Positions 10,884 through 21,314 of a stretch of DNA of 64,000 nt are shown in pieces. The notes beneath the pieces were generated by a model that did not search any database, was not told the origin of the DNA, and saw only the letters and a list, made by a program, of their open reading frames with translations. Made by a program: the position numbers and the translations under genes. The first letter of the stretch is position 1. Each line of letters starts with the position of its first letter. The DNA comes from Rhizophagus clarus (taxonomy: Eukaryota; Glomeromycota; Glomeromycetes; Glomerales; Glomeraceae): contig BLAL01000259.1 in NCBI GenBank assembly GCA_015698045.1, forward strand, positions 62,001 through 126,000, written 5' to 3'.

Positions 10884-11659
10884 TATGTTTTCCTTTATTG
10901 CATCAATAGGAGAAATACCAAGCTAACGTGTGATAGAATTATTAATGTCCTCAACAACTATCAGCAAATTCTTTACCCAAGCCCTGGATCGTCTATCTAA
11001 AGTCAAGAGATCAGAAGCATCCTGGGAAGGAAATAACTTTTCAACTAAAGTGCGATTATACCTTTCAACAATACCTATAGTATGCTTAGATTTAGCCTTC
11101 TGAATTTTCACGCTATGCTCTTTTATTAATTTCTCACAATCACTTTTAAACTCTGATCCTCTATCAGTAATTAATAATTTTGGCCAGACCAAAGGACATT
11201 CAGAATCATCATAGATTTTCTCAAGTGATCGAGCAATAGTAGCAGAAGTTAAGATACCCTGCCTATCCTTAATACTATATGCACCAATAGGGATAGAGGC
11301 TTTATATCTCAAAGTCACGTCAACCATATTAAGGCAAAAAAGATAAGTAATCTAACCTACTTTGTCATAAGGCATGTAGAGAACATCCGCCTGGTGGACT
11401 TCATTGGGAATAGTAACAGAGCAAAAACTTGCATGAGGGATATATTTAGGACGAGACTTATGTATTTGGTGTATAGCTTGTCTCTCAAGCCAGTCTTTCA
11501 CTTCATCTAAACTAAAATCATATCCAGCTTTAAGAGAAGCTTCATGCAATTTTTTAGCATTTTGATAATAACCAATAGGCTGATAATAAATCTTTATCAA
11601 AGCAATAGAAATATCAAGATTTCGAGCTTCACCAGAATCTATAGAAATAATAGGTAATA

Positions 11660-14600
11660 ATGGAAGTTAAGCAGACATATCTTGAACAACTAAACAGCAA
11701 CTTTGATCTAGGGATAAAGTTAGTACAAAAGAAAATCCGCAAACTTGAAGAGGAAATTAAAGCCTGTGAGCAATATATTTCTCATCTTGAAAAGAATCTA
11801 CAATCTTATGATGATGAAGTTAATCAGCTAAAGGATAAATGTAAGGTTATTCTAGGTGAACTTAAAAAATGTCAGGATCACCTGAAGCTAAAAGAGGAGG
11901 CATTAGTTATTCAAGATAATCGAATTATCCAGCTAGAAGACACAATAGATAAACTTAAATCTTGTATACAAAAATTATCTAAATCTAGTAATAAACATTC
12001 TGAAGAAGAAGAACGACCAGAGGAAGAAAATATGGCCATACCTGATATTTTAATAAATATCGCTACAGCACTGGATCAGATGGAAGCATATATTGATGGG
12101 GATACATTATTTAACCCTAAAAATACACTAAATGGAATATGAATCTTATTAACAACTGCTCGTGGACTTATGCAAAGACATGCTCAAGATGCTATTAATA
12201 TGCAAGGTTTATACCGTATAGCTAATGATCGAATCAATGACCTTAAGAATGATTTAACAACTACTAGAAATCAATGTCTTCGAAGAGCTCAGTTACTGAC
12301 TTTAGCATATAATAATGAGGTAAATGAGCGTTGACGTTGGTAGCAAATAGCTCAGGATAGGCAAACTAATGGTCAAAGAATAGCCTTAAGAAAGCAAAAC
12401 CGAATAAATGTATTAGTAGGAGAAAAAGCCATCCTTCAGCTAATAAATCAGAAACGCAAAGCTGAGGCAGACTTAGCAGAATTCAATCGAGTATTTGTAT
12501 TTAATAGATATCAAAAATGGAAGGATAGGGAATTAAATTCACGACAAATTATTTTGAATTTACAAAACAATCTGCAATTAGGAAACATGGCAGATGCTAG
12601 ACGTGAACTATTATATAATATAATAGGGCCTATTTTTTCTAAGCATGAGCAATATACTGGACAAGAACCTCCTGATGAATACTTAGATAAAGTCTGGAAC
12701 TCTATATCACATTTGGATGGAAGTATGACAGCGCTTGAAAATGCCAATGCAGGAGACTTTGATAATGTGATTAAATGTGGACTTTTAAAAACCAAATTAG
12801 GAGGAAAATATATTCCAGTTTCAGTTAATGATCCCTATACTGCTGGTAATCCTGCTATTAATTCACCAGCTACTTTACGAACATGGATGAGAGTAAAATA
12901 TCAACGTGAAAATATAGGCACCCAACAATCAGCAATTCAAAGATTATCCCAAGAAAGATTTTTACCAACAGATAGTCCTGATACATATGAAAAAAGAATT
13001 TGGCCATTATTATTAAGTGTGGCAGATAATGATGCAACGGCCTTATCATTTTTAAAGAACCACTTAACAGGTGATTTCTATACATGGATGAAGATTGCTA
13101 ATCCAGGTGGTATAGATGCATTCTTTACAAATCTAAAAAATATATGGTTAGAACGTAATCCAGCCATAAGTTCACAAGTATCTTTTCAACAATTAGCTAC
13201 CTCTTAAAAAATACCGCCAATTCCAAAAAAAGATGATTTTAAAATTCGTCTAGCAAGAGATTTGGCTTATACAGGAATAGGAACAGATGATGCTACATTA
13301 GAAAATTTTATTTATGAAGAACTTAAAAAGAGATTAGGAGGTCAAACAGCTCATGTTAGAAAGAGCCCCTTTACACCCAAAAGTGCATATGCCATGAAGA
13401 AAGTTATTAGAAAAGTGGTATAAAAAGCTAAGCAAATCAGGAATTGCTCAGCATGTGGAAAAGCTGGTCATACAAAAGTTAATTGTCCTAGACTTAAGCA
13501 GACTAAGAAAGTTAATTATGTATACCAAGATGAGGAAGAAGATCCTGAAGACTCCTTCGAAGAATACATATTGGAAGAAGAAGATCCTGAAGAAGAAATT
13601 GAAGAAGATGATGAATATATTAATGATAATGATATTGATGATGAATCACGAAATTGCTATGCTTTAAAAAAAAAGTGGTGCGAAGTGGAGTACCAATAAA
13701 AAAGAGTACCAAGAAGTCCCCTACTTCCAAATCTCATACTAGCAATATAGACACAGCTGTAAATTATATGTTTCAAATAGCCTTAAAATCTTCAATAGCA
13801 TCATTAGTCCCTCATTGTCCTAGAGAGATTCTTATAGAAATTTCGAAATTTATTAATATGATAATTTCCAAAATAAAAGACCATTACTTGAATACTAGTA
13901 TGCCAAATGATACGGTTAAAAAAAGGGAATCAGTATGGGGAATTGTTGCAAGTAAATTCGAAGACATCTTATTTCCACTATTGCAGGCAGTAAATAGTGA
14001 GCAGAAGCCTCTTTTACAAGTTTCCGATAATGAATCTATTCCAAATGCTTCCAGTCTGAAAGAAGAGATCCCAAAAGGACCCGATATAGTTATGGCTGAT
14101 TCGTCTAAAATTAAGGAAATTAATACTGCTTCTTCTAGCTATGTTATACCAGAAAGCATTCGGTTAGATCATGCTATTAAGGCTTATGCATCGGCTTAAA
14201 AAAAAAATAGTCACATATATTGGCCAAAGCCCTTAGAGATAAATTTTTTACAAATAAAGAATGCTGATGATGTTGCGACCATCTCCTGTAAAGTGGGGAG
14301 CGTGACTATACTATATGCAATGATTGATAGTGGATCAGACTTGTCAATAGTCTCAGAAAATGTTGCAAAGCATTTGGGTCTAAAAATAGATAAGAAAAAG
14401 ATTCACAGACTTAATAGAGTCGCGAGTAAGTCCCATTCCCTTGGTACGGTTGACAGTGTTCCTGTAACTATTGAGGATGGGAAAAATAGAGACACCATTC
14501 CAGATGAATTTTCTATTGTCCCTACAGAATATGATGATGATAGAAATGAATTATCCATATTTATTCTTGGAACACAGTGGTAATATCGTGCAGGATGGGA

Positions 14601-14940
14601 ATCCTTAGTGAAGGGGGAATTTAAGGCAAGCCGAAATGGAAAGACTATCACCATCCCCCTATCAGTTCACAAATCCCAGCGTAATGTTTTTACTGTAGGA
14701 AAAGAGCCAGAACCTGTAAAAAAAAACTAGCTAATCGAACTTGTCAGTATTGTAGAAAGGAATTCAGATATCCCTGTAAATTAAGAGAACATATGAAAAG
14801 AAATAATAATTGTTCACGAAAAGTGACTGACTGCTCACGAAAAGTGACTGACTGCCCACAAAAAATGACTGACTGCCCACAAAAAGTGACTGACTGCTTA
14901 TGGAAAAATATGGTGCCTATTCATCTATCATTAGCTTAGA
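11660..14940 (+). pseudogene. Gag-like polyprotein: coiled coil, capsid-like, CCHC, retropepsin, zinc finger
   Basis: From ATG at 11660 one frame runs, despite stops, to about 13660. Residues 1-110 are a strong coiled coil; a second helical segment follows to 12550. The 12554-13400 part resembles a retroelement capsid (RIWPLLLSVADND, FYTWMKIANPGGI, LKNIWLERNP). A CCHC knuckle CSACGKAGHTKVNC (13445-13486) and an acidic tail follow. After a frameshift in an A-run near 13670, a linker leads to an aspartic-protease core MIDSGSDLSIVS (~14320-14360) with the Ala-type start of a retropepsin. A final frame shift leads to a C2HC finger CQYCRKEFRYPCKL with four short C-terminal repeats. Stops: 12140, 12332, 12341, 13205, ~13422, 14197, 14581. 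No RT or LTR accompanies it. It starts one base after the divergent integrase region. The likely role is a particle or nucleoprotein with self-processing (inference). Confidence 0.75.
14817..14901 (+). repeat. 21-bp tandem repeat, four copies
   Basis: Units of the type CACGAAAAGTGACTGACTGC, the last two with CACAAAAA, repeat in frame and encode a KVTDC-ending heptad at the end of the C2HC-finger frame. Confidence 0.8.
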
Positions 14941-15345
14941 CACGCATCCAGAAAGTATATTTTTTTGAATATTTATACTATTTTTTGCATTTTCCCATTT
15001 TTTAGTCCAAAATTCAGTATCATAGTGAATATTATACACTATAATAAAACCATATTCATTTTTATTCCTCCCCAGTTCCCTGCCAGTTCCTTGATAGTTC
15101 TAGGAATGTTCCAGGAATGTTTCAGGAACTATAGAAGGATTAGTTTGCAGATTTCTCATGATTTTATTTATTCAATAAGCACATTTATGATTATACATGA
15201 ATTAAAAAAAAAGAGAAAGATCCGATATGGGCGAACTTTATTATTATATATATGCAGATCTCTTAAGGGCTATTTACATATCAAATTTATTTCAGAGAAT
15301 GTGAACCGAGTTCACAATGTCACGTGTGTGGCGCAGTAAATAATA
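14941..15345. other. Spacer, no gene seen
   Basis: AT-rich spacer between convergent genes. A 124-codon plus-strand frame (14965-15339) has irregular composition and no motif, so I do not call it. The phrase CACGCATC(C/T)(A/G)GAAAGTATATT at 14941 recurs at 26050. Confidence 0.45.
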
Positions 15346-15858
15346 TTATTTCGCAAACTTGAATTTATTGCTTGAAGTGTTGCAGGTAAGGCAATATTCC
15401 AATTTATCTTGGGAATACAATTTCACTAATTCAGGATCATAGGGAAACTGATTCCCATTTTCGCAGTACCATGAGCCATGTAATCCATAATTTCCATGTT
15501 TTCCATCGCAAATAGGACATGGTGAGCTCCACGGCTGAGGTGATGCAAAATTATAATTATCAATCCCTCTGAAACTATTTCAGAATTTCAAGCATGGGAA
15601 GTGCTCTAAGACGAATTTGATAATTAATTCTGGATTGGGTCTAGCTTCGAAAGTGATAGGCTTGAAATCAGAGGATTGAGGTTTTTCTGATATACTTATC
15701 ATGGTTTCTGATAATTACCATGGCTCATTTCCAGTTTCTTTTTTATATCTTTTGCATAAATTGGTACGAATCTTATCTGTCAAAACGCTTGGTAACCCAC
15801 TTAATTTGGCATGCCAATCCAGATATTCAGAGGTTAGTATTTTATCAGTCTTGGACAT
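15346..15858 (-). pseudogene. Zinc-ribbon protein of unknown role, two stops
   Basis: From ATG at 15858 the frame reads through two stops (TAA after NEPW near 15720 and TGA after FPCLKF near 15585) to TAA at 15346. It holds an N-terminal helical part (SEYLDWHAKLSGLP), a middle part with ARPNPELIIKFVL, and a C-terminal Cys/His cluster PCPICDGKHGNYGLHGSWYC, followed by LEYCLTCNTSSNKF. This is likely a zinc-binding fold of nucleic-acid type. I recall similar multicopy proteins in Rhizophagus but no function. It follows the next gene on the same strand at about 120 bases, and both have Cys-rich C-terminal domains, so they may have worked as a pair. Confidence 0.6.
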
Positions 15859-16443
15859 ATCTTAATTTATATGGTTGCGAGTCAATTTAAATCCCTTTTT
15901 TCTCATATAGACCTATTTGTTCGAAAAAAAGATTTCGCCCCAAAGAGTTACCCAGACTATTGTAAAGCAATGAGACTATGCAACTATCTCAATTTTACGC
16001 TGTTCACATTTAATAAAATAGGAACCAGTTTTATATCTACCTTCTATTTCTTTATCATCATGACCTAATTTGCATAATGGGCAGATATAGTCCCCGCATG
16101 ATGTCTCATTGATGATGCCATAATAATCAAAATTTTCACTACTAAATTCTCTATATAAAGTAGGATTAGTATTCCGCAAACGATTTGGTCAAATCAAATC
16201 AATTCAGATTTGATTTGAAGTTTGATTTGATTTGATTTGATAATTTTAATTTGCAAATCAAATCCAAACTTCAAAACAAGATTTGAGTTCAAATCCAAAT
16301 TAAAAAAAAAGATTTGATTCAATTTCAAATCAAATTCAAATTAGCTTAAACTAATTCAATCAAATCCAAATCAAATCTGACAAATCCAAATCAAATCCAA
16401 ATCAAATCGAATTAAATATACATAACCTGATTAAACGTAATTA

Positions 16444-18453
16444 CAGGACCCCGAATAATACTAATATAACTCACAAATGTATAAAGGCAGGGTCATGTGA
16501 CTTGCCGATCTAATCAGATAATCTGAATATCTGATCTTTTTTTTAATCATTTATCAGTTTATTTTTGTAGTGTTGCTGGACGAAAGGCATGACCGGACTT
16601 TTGGAATTAAGGTAAGGGAAGGTGGGAAAGTGTTTTTCGGTATTTTTTTAACTAATTAATTAATTATTTTTTATTTTTATTTTTTGTAGTGTTGTCGGAC
16701 AAAAGGTACGATCAGATTTTTGGAATTAAGGTAAGGGAGGGGTTGGGGGAGGTGTTTCGTTATTTTTTTTAATTAATTTAAGTATTAACTTTTTTTTTAC
16801 TTTTTGTAGTGTTGCCGGATGAAAAGCATGACCAGACTTTTGGAATTAAGGTAAGGGAGGGTGGGAAAGTGTTTTTCGGTGTTTTTTTTAACTATTTAAT
16901 TAATTATTTTTTTTTTATTTTTTTGTAGTGTTGCCGGATGAAATGCACGACCGGACTTTTGGAATTAAGATAAGGGAGGGTTGGAGGAGGTGTTTCGTTG
17001 TTTTTTTAATTAATTTAAGTATTAACTTTTTTTTTACTTTTTGTAGTGTTGCCGGACGAAATGCATGACTGGACTTTTGGAATTAAGGTAAGGGAGGGAT
17101 CGGGGGAGGTGTTTCGTTGTTTTTTTTTAATTAATTAAGTATTAACTTTTTTTTTATTTTTTGTAGTGTTGCCGGATGAAAAGCACGACCAGACTTTTGG
17201 AATTAAGGTAAGGGAGGGTGAGAAGTGTTTTTCAGTGTTTTTTTAACTAATTAATTAATTATTTTTTATTTTATTTTTTGTAGTGTTGCCAGACGAAAGG
17301 CACGATCAGACTTTTTGAATTAAGGTAAGGGAGGGGTTGGGGGAGGTGTTTTGTTGTTTTTTTTTAATTAATTTAAGTATTAACTTTTTTTTTACTTTTT
17401 GTAGTGTTGCCAGATGAAAAGCATGACCGGACTTTTGGAATTAAGGTAAGGGAGGGGTTGGGGAAGGTGTTTCATTGTTTTTTTTTAATTAATTTAAGTA
17501 TTAACTTTTTTTTTACTTTTTGTAGTGTTGCCAGACGAAATGCATGACCGGACTTTTGGAATTAAGGTAAAGGAGGGGTTGGGGGAGGTGTTTTGTTATT
17601 TTTTTTAACTATTTAATTAATTATTTTTTTTTTATTTTTTGTAGTGTTGCCGGATGAAATGCATGACCGGACTTTTGGAATTAAGATAAGGGAGGGATCG
17701 AAGGAGGTGTTTCGTTGTTTTTTTTTAATTAATTAAGTATTAACTTTTTTTTTACTTTTTGTAGTGTTGCCAGACGAAAAGCACGACCAGACTTTTGGAA
17801 TTAAGGTAAGGGAGGGTTGGGGGAGGTGTTTCGTTATTTTTTTTTAATTAATTAAGTATTAACCTTTTTTTTTATTTTTTTGTAGTGTTGCCGGATGAAA
17901 AGCATGACCGGACTTTTGGAATTAAGGTAAGGGAGGGTGGGGGAAGTGTTTTTCGGTATTTTTTTAACTAATTAATTGTTTTTTTTTTATTTTTTTGTAG
18001 TGTTGCCAGATGAAAAGCACGACCAGACTTTTGGAATTAAGGTAAGGGAGGGTTGGGGGAGGTGTTTCGTTGTTTTTTTTTTAATTAATTAAGTATTGAT
18101 TTTTTTTTATTTTTTGTAGTGTTGCCAGATGAAAAACACGACAGGACTTTTGGAATTAGGGTATTAAACCCGAAAAAGAATAATAAAAATAAATAAATTT
18201 GGTATAAAATACCGAAAAAAAGTGAAAAAATAAATAAAATAAAATAAATTTTGGTAAATACCGAGTAATTTAATTTACCGAAATTAGTATTTTTTAAAAA
18301 TAAATCTACGTATATCTATTATAAACTCTACACAAACATAATATCCCAAATTGACTAATCTACGCAAACTCAATTTGTAGGTTTATAAAGTAATTTCATA
18401 TAAACTCTACGCAAACCCGTATGTAAGTTATATTGGTATTATTCGGGATCCTG
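16444..18453. mobile_element. TIR element carrying a micro-exon-like array, copy 2
   Basis: The ends are CAGGACCCCGAATAATACTA and its near complement ending ...CGGGATCCTG. Flanking TAATTA (16438-16443, 18454-18459) is the same length of target duplication as in the copy at 1036-2341. The interior has 14 array units instead of five. Subterminal CTACGCAAAC words are shared between the copies. Confidence 0.82.
16570..18155 (+). repeat. Fourteen-unit splice-site-bracketed minisatellite
   Basis: Units of ~118-120 bp contain TTTTTTGTAG, then a 41-nt block TGTTGCCGGATGAAAAGC...GGAATTAAG, then GTAAGGGAGGG. Block sequence, acceptor and donor are better conserved than the T-rich spacer. Two spacer subtypes (TTAACTAATTAATTA and TTAATTAATTTAAGTATTAAC) alternate, suggesting amplification of multi-unit segments. 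The terminal block reads GGAATTAGGG and lacks the donor, as in copy 1. Confidence 0.85.
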
Positions 18454-18529
18454 TAATTACCGTAAATATTATTGGTAGTTACTGCAACCACATGATGTCC
18501 AACCCTCCTTAAACACACTAAAGAAATAC

Positions 18530-18725
18530 GTTTCGCAACATTTTTTTATTAATAATGCATTGCAAAATGCATTTTTTATTTAAATAATTAAAAAAAAACA
18601 TTTCGCAATATTTTTTTTATTAGTATTGTGTTGCAAAACGCATTTTTTTATTAAATTAATTTAAAAAAAAATGTTTCGCAACATTTTTATTAATATTGCG
18701 TTGCAAAACGCATTTTTTATTTAAA
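18530..18725. repeat. Three ~65-bp tandem units
   Basis: Units contain TTTCGCAACA, a run of T, TTATTAATATTG and GTTGCAAAACGCATTTTTT. They lie inside the hAT-like element, right of the nested array element. Confidence 0.7.
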
Positions 18726-20349
18726 ATTCAACAAATCAAACCAAATCACAAATCTATTTGAATGAATTTGATTTGATTTGAATTTGAATTTGATTTGAAT
18801 CGAATCAAATTTAAATCAAATCAAATCAAATTCGAATCAAATTTCAAATCAGATTTGAATAGTTTGATTCAAATCCGAATTCAAACTTTTCAGATTTGAT
18901 TTGATCAAATCAAATTTCAAATCTAACCTGATTTGGTCTAATTTGATTTGTGCGGAACACTAAGTAGGATATTGGTCCAACGTCTTGTTGCGAAAATAGG
19001 TGCGGTTATAAGTTGGATTAGATTGGAATGCAGATAATACATTTTCTGATATACTTACCTTAGCTTTTGGAGGAATATAAGCATTAGCCAGATTAATTTT
19101 TGAAGTCACATGACTCTAATCGTGAAGAATCTTCACGGTTTCATTGTGTGAACTTATCACTGAACTCACATGATCTATAATATTTTGTATTTGTGGGGTA
19201 ACTGAGGCTCGAAATAGCATCTGCACTATAAGAGACCTGTTTAATTTTCTCTATTCCTAATGTATTGAATAACTTATATAATTTTCTAGCTCTAAGAATT
19301 TTTTGTCGCAAATTCACACCTGTTATATCAGGTAAAAGCTGTTTGATTTCTTGATATACTGCAGTTTTTTTCTTAACTCCACCAACAACAAGGTTATCAA
19401 TCCTTTTGTCATATTTTTCTATAAAGTAGCACCAGTATAAAATTGCTTCTTGACCAAGCTTATTAGCTTTCCTGAACATGCAAACTATATTTTGTGCAGT
19501 ATCTGAAGATGGATCCTGTTCTTCTAAAGTTTGATCTGATGTAGATGTATGTGCAGGTGATAATAACTGTTGCTTTAACTCCTGTTCCACAATTATATTT
19601 TTATCCAACTTGGCAATAACTTCATCATGCAAATCGGATTTAAGTTCCTCTATGTCACATGACTCTGATCGTGAAGAATCTTCACGGTTTTCAAGATTAC
19701 ATGTTAAATTGAATGCATTAACTTGCAGTTGCTTCGATAAGACGCAAGATGCGGATCTTATGCTTTCAGAACTAGCCTCATAAGATTATGATAAGGGATT
19801 TTAGTCACGTCCTGAGAAATTACGAGTGCCTCTTGATCTTTCTGCTTCTTTTCCCGCCTCCTCTCTCTAATCTCATTACTAATGCTTTTCTTATATGCCT
19901 CATCCAAGAAATCGACCACTTCCTCATCGTTACCATCAAGATCACTAGGTGCTCGTCCTACTTCATTATTGAGCTAGTCTATTACAGAATCGGGTACGTC
20001 AACAGTTGGCATCGCTTCGTCACCATTTTGTGTCTGACCAAATGACAACACTATCTCATCCACTGCTGAACCCTGTTCTAATAATGCAAGTCTAGCTTCA
20101 AGCTCTCTGACTCTAGACTTGAGTTCAACATTCTCAGCATCACGCCTTGCATTCTCTTCAATAATTTGCTTCAGCTTTACATTCTCAACCTCAACCTCAA
20201 CAAATTTTAGCAACTTCTCTCTAAGTTCGGGAATCTCAGCATTCTCCTTCCTAAGCTCGGCAATCTCGACTAAGAGCTTGGCATTTAATTCTCTCAATGA
20301 ATCAGTGGATTGCATGTTCGATAATAATTTTTTATATAAAACGGATTAA

Positions 20350-21314
20350 TTCAAAACTTCGTTAGCATAGATAAAAAAAACTGTGACAAAATGCCACAAT
20401 CGGAATTATTGATTTATTGATGTAAAAAAAATACATATTGGTTTACAATGTGAAATAGAGTCTCTATACTAATGCCTGCTGGTGTTTCGTTCATCTAAGC
20501 TATCTAAACTATCTATATACTAACATATCCCAACATTAACTCTAATCCGATTTCATTTGTCCCAATGTCAATATTCTGGATAGAATAAAATGGTCGTCAG
20601 TTTATGCATAGAAGAGTCAGAAATAAATTAACAATATTGACCTTAGTAAAACTCACCGAAAGTATGTTCCCCGCTTAATAAGGTCCTCAAAATTTCTGAA
20701 CAAAAAATAGATATTAGTTTGAAGTCGCTTCATTGCAAATTCACAGCCACAATCGAAATATCCATACCTTAATTGCGTAAGTCTCGTAGTCTCATCCAGA
20801 ACTTCAGTAATTCTTCGTCAACGCTTCTTTCAAACTGAGTTCAGGCTCAGAGAAAATAATATTAGGCTTGAATAAGAAAAAAGTTGTTTGTGAGAACGCT
20901 CAGTGTACTGCGCTTTATTTTTCTGTTGCACACACAAAGCCACATTAGTCAGATCGATAAAAATTTTATATATAAATATCCGGATTGTTTGGCCCTGATG
21001 AAAATTTTTTCTAAAAAACTTCTCGCAAAAATGGCTTGTTATTTAAGGTTGAGAGGCCAACTAGAGTAATTTTGCTGTATTTATCAGGCATATTTCATCA
21101 TAACTTGCTACCTTCTACACATAAAAATGTCAAATCGATCATTTTTTTTGATCGAAAATGACCTGGTGAATAATCATGGGAAAAGGTACGAACATATCTA
21201 TGACTCAAAATTATCAATACCTGATATGTATATAATGCTCTGAAAATTTAGAAAATTTTCCTACTTCTTTTTCCTTAAAAAAATTTCAATTTTCATTTCA
21301 GATATTGCTACATA
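20350..21314. other. Intergenic space between divergent genes
   Basis: No gene recognised between the coiled-coil gene (minus) and the CRN gene (plus). The phrase AAAAAACTGTGACA...CACAATCGG (about 20380) resembles AAAAAACTGTGACATTTTATC at 23570 beyond the CRN gene. This could be a shared control or processing signal, or repeat chance. Confidence 0.4.

Larger units (their letters stand above)
9625..11659 (-). pseudogene. RVE-family integrase, interrupted
   Basis: Reading on the minus strand from about 11659, the frame covers an N-terminal helical region, then the DDE catalytic core: HQADVLYMP (first D), LLITDRGSEF (second D) and GIVERYNRTL (E). It ends with a chromodomain-like tail containing GRRHAGDLNWSPRIY and QKNQPVLYWL, which in Polinton integrases binds chromatin or DNA. 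In-frame TAG stops lie at 11352-11354 and 10923-10925. A 923-bp TIR element (9961-10883) separates core from tail, and no ATG is seen before the upstream stop near 11657. The two frames 10923-11327 and 11352-11600 start at internal codons only because of these stops. It would insert the element by strand transfer; it is now inactive. Assignment to a Polinton-type integrase is confident, inactivity equally so. Confidence 0.85.
16167..18962. mobile_element. hAT-like non-autonomous element with perfect 8-bp duplication
   Basis: Short inverted ends TAGTATTCCGC... and ...GCGGAACACTA are flanked by the identical 8-mer AGTAGGAT (16159-16166 and 18963-18970); 8-bp duplications are typical of hAT elements. 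The subterminal zones (16190-16420, 18730-18940) are dense AAATCAAATC/GATTTGATTTG repeats in inverse orientation. No transposase. Another element (16444-18453) is nested inside it. Confidence 0.85.
15976..20315 (-). pseudogene. Coiled-coil/zinc-tail protein split by nested transposons
   Basis: ATG at 20315 opens a ~100-residue coiled coil (LRELNAKLLVEIAELRKEN), then an acidic linker with a stop near 19974 and a frameshift before 19750. A helical domain follows (19141-19632: LGQEAILYWCYF, ITGVNLRQKILRARKLY, YSADAISSL). After a stop at 19141 the frame continues to 18971. The tail resumes at 16158, in frame, if the hAT-type insertion and one copy of its 8-bp duplication are ignored, giving CPLCKLGHDDKEIEGRYK and a stop at 15976. 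Total about 560 codons. I recall this domain order from abundant uncharacterised Rhizophagus proteins; function unknown. It is inactivated by insertion plus at least two stops. It is divergent from the CRN gene at 21315. Confidence 0.65.

Noticed and set aside
11660-14940. Nested LTR retrotransposon inside the large element
   Set aside because: No LTRs, no RT/RNase H and no 5-bp duplication around the gag-protease region; the integrase next to it is of the Polinton type and in opposite orientation.
14965-15339. 124-codon plus-strand ORF
   Set aside because: No motif, hydrophobic/aromatic composition from AT-rich DNA, and no paralogue recalled.
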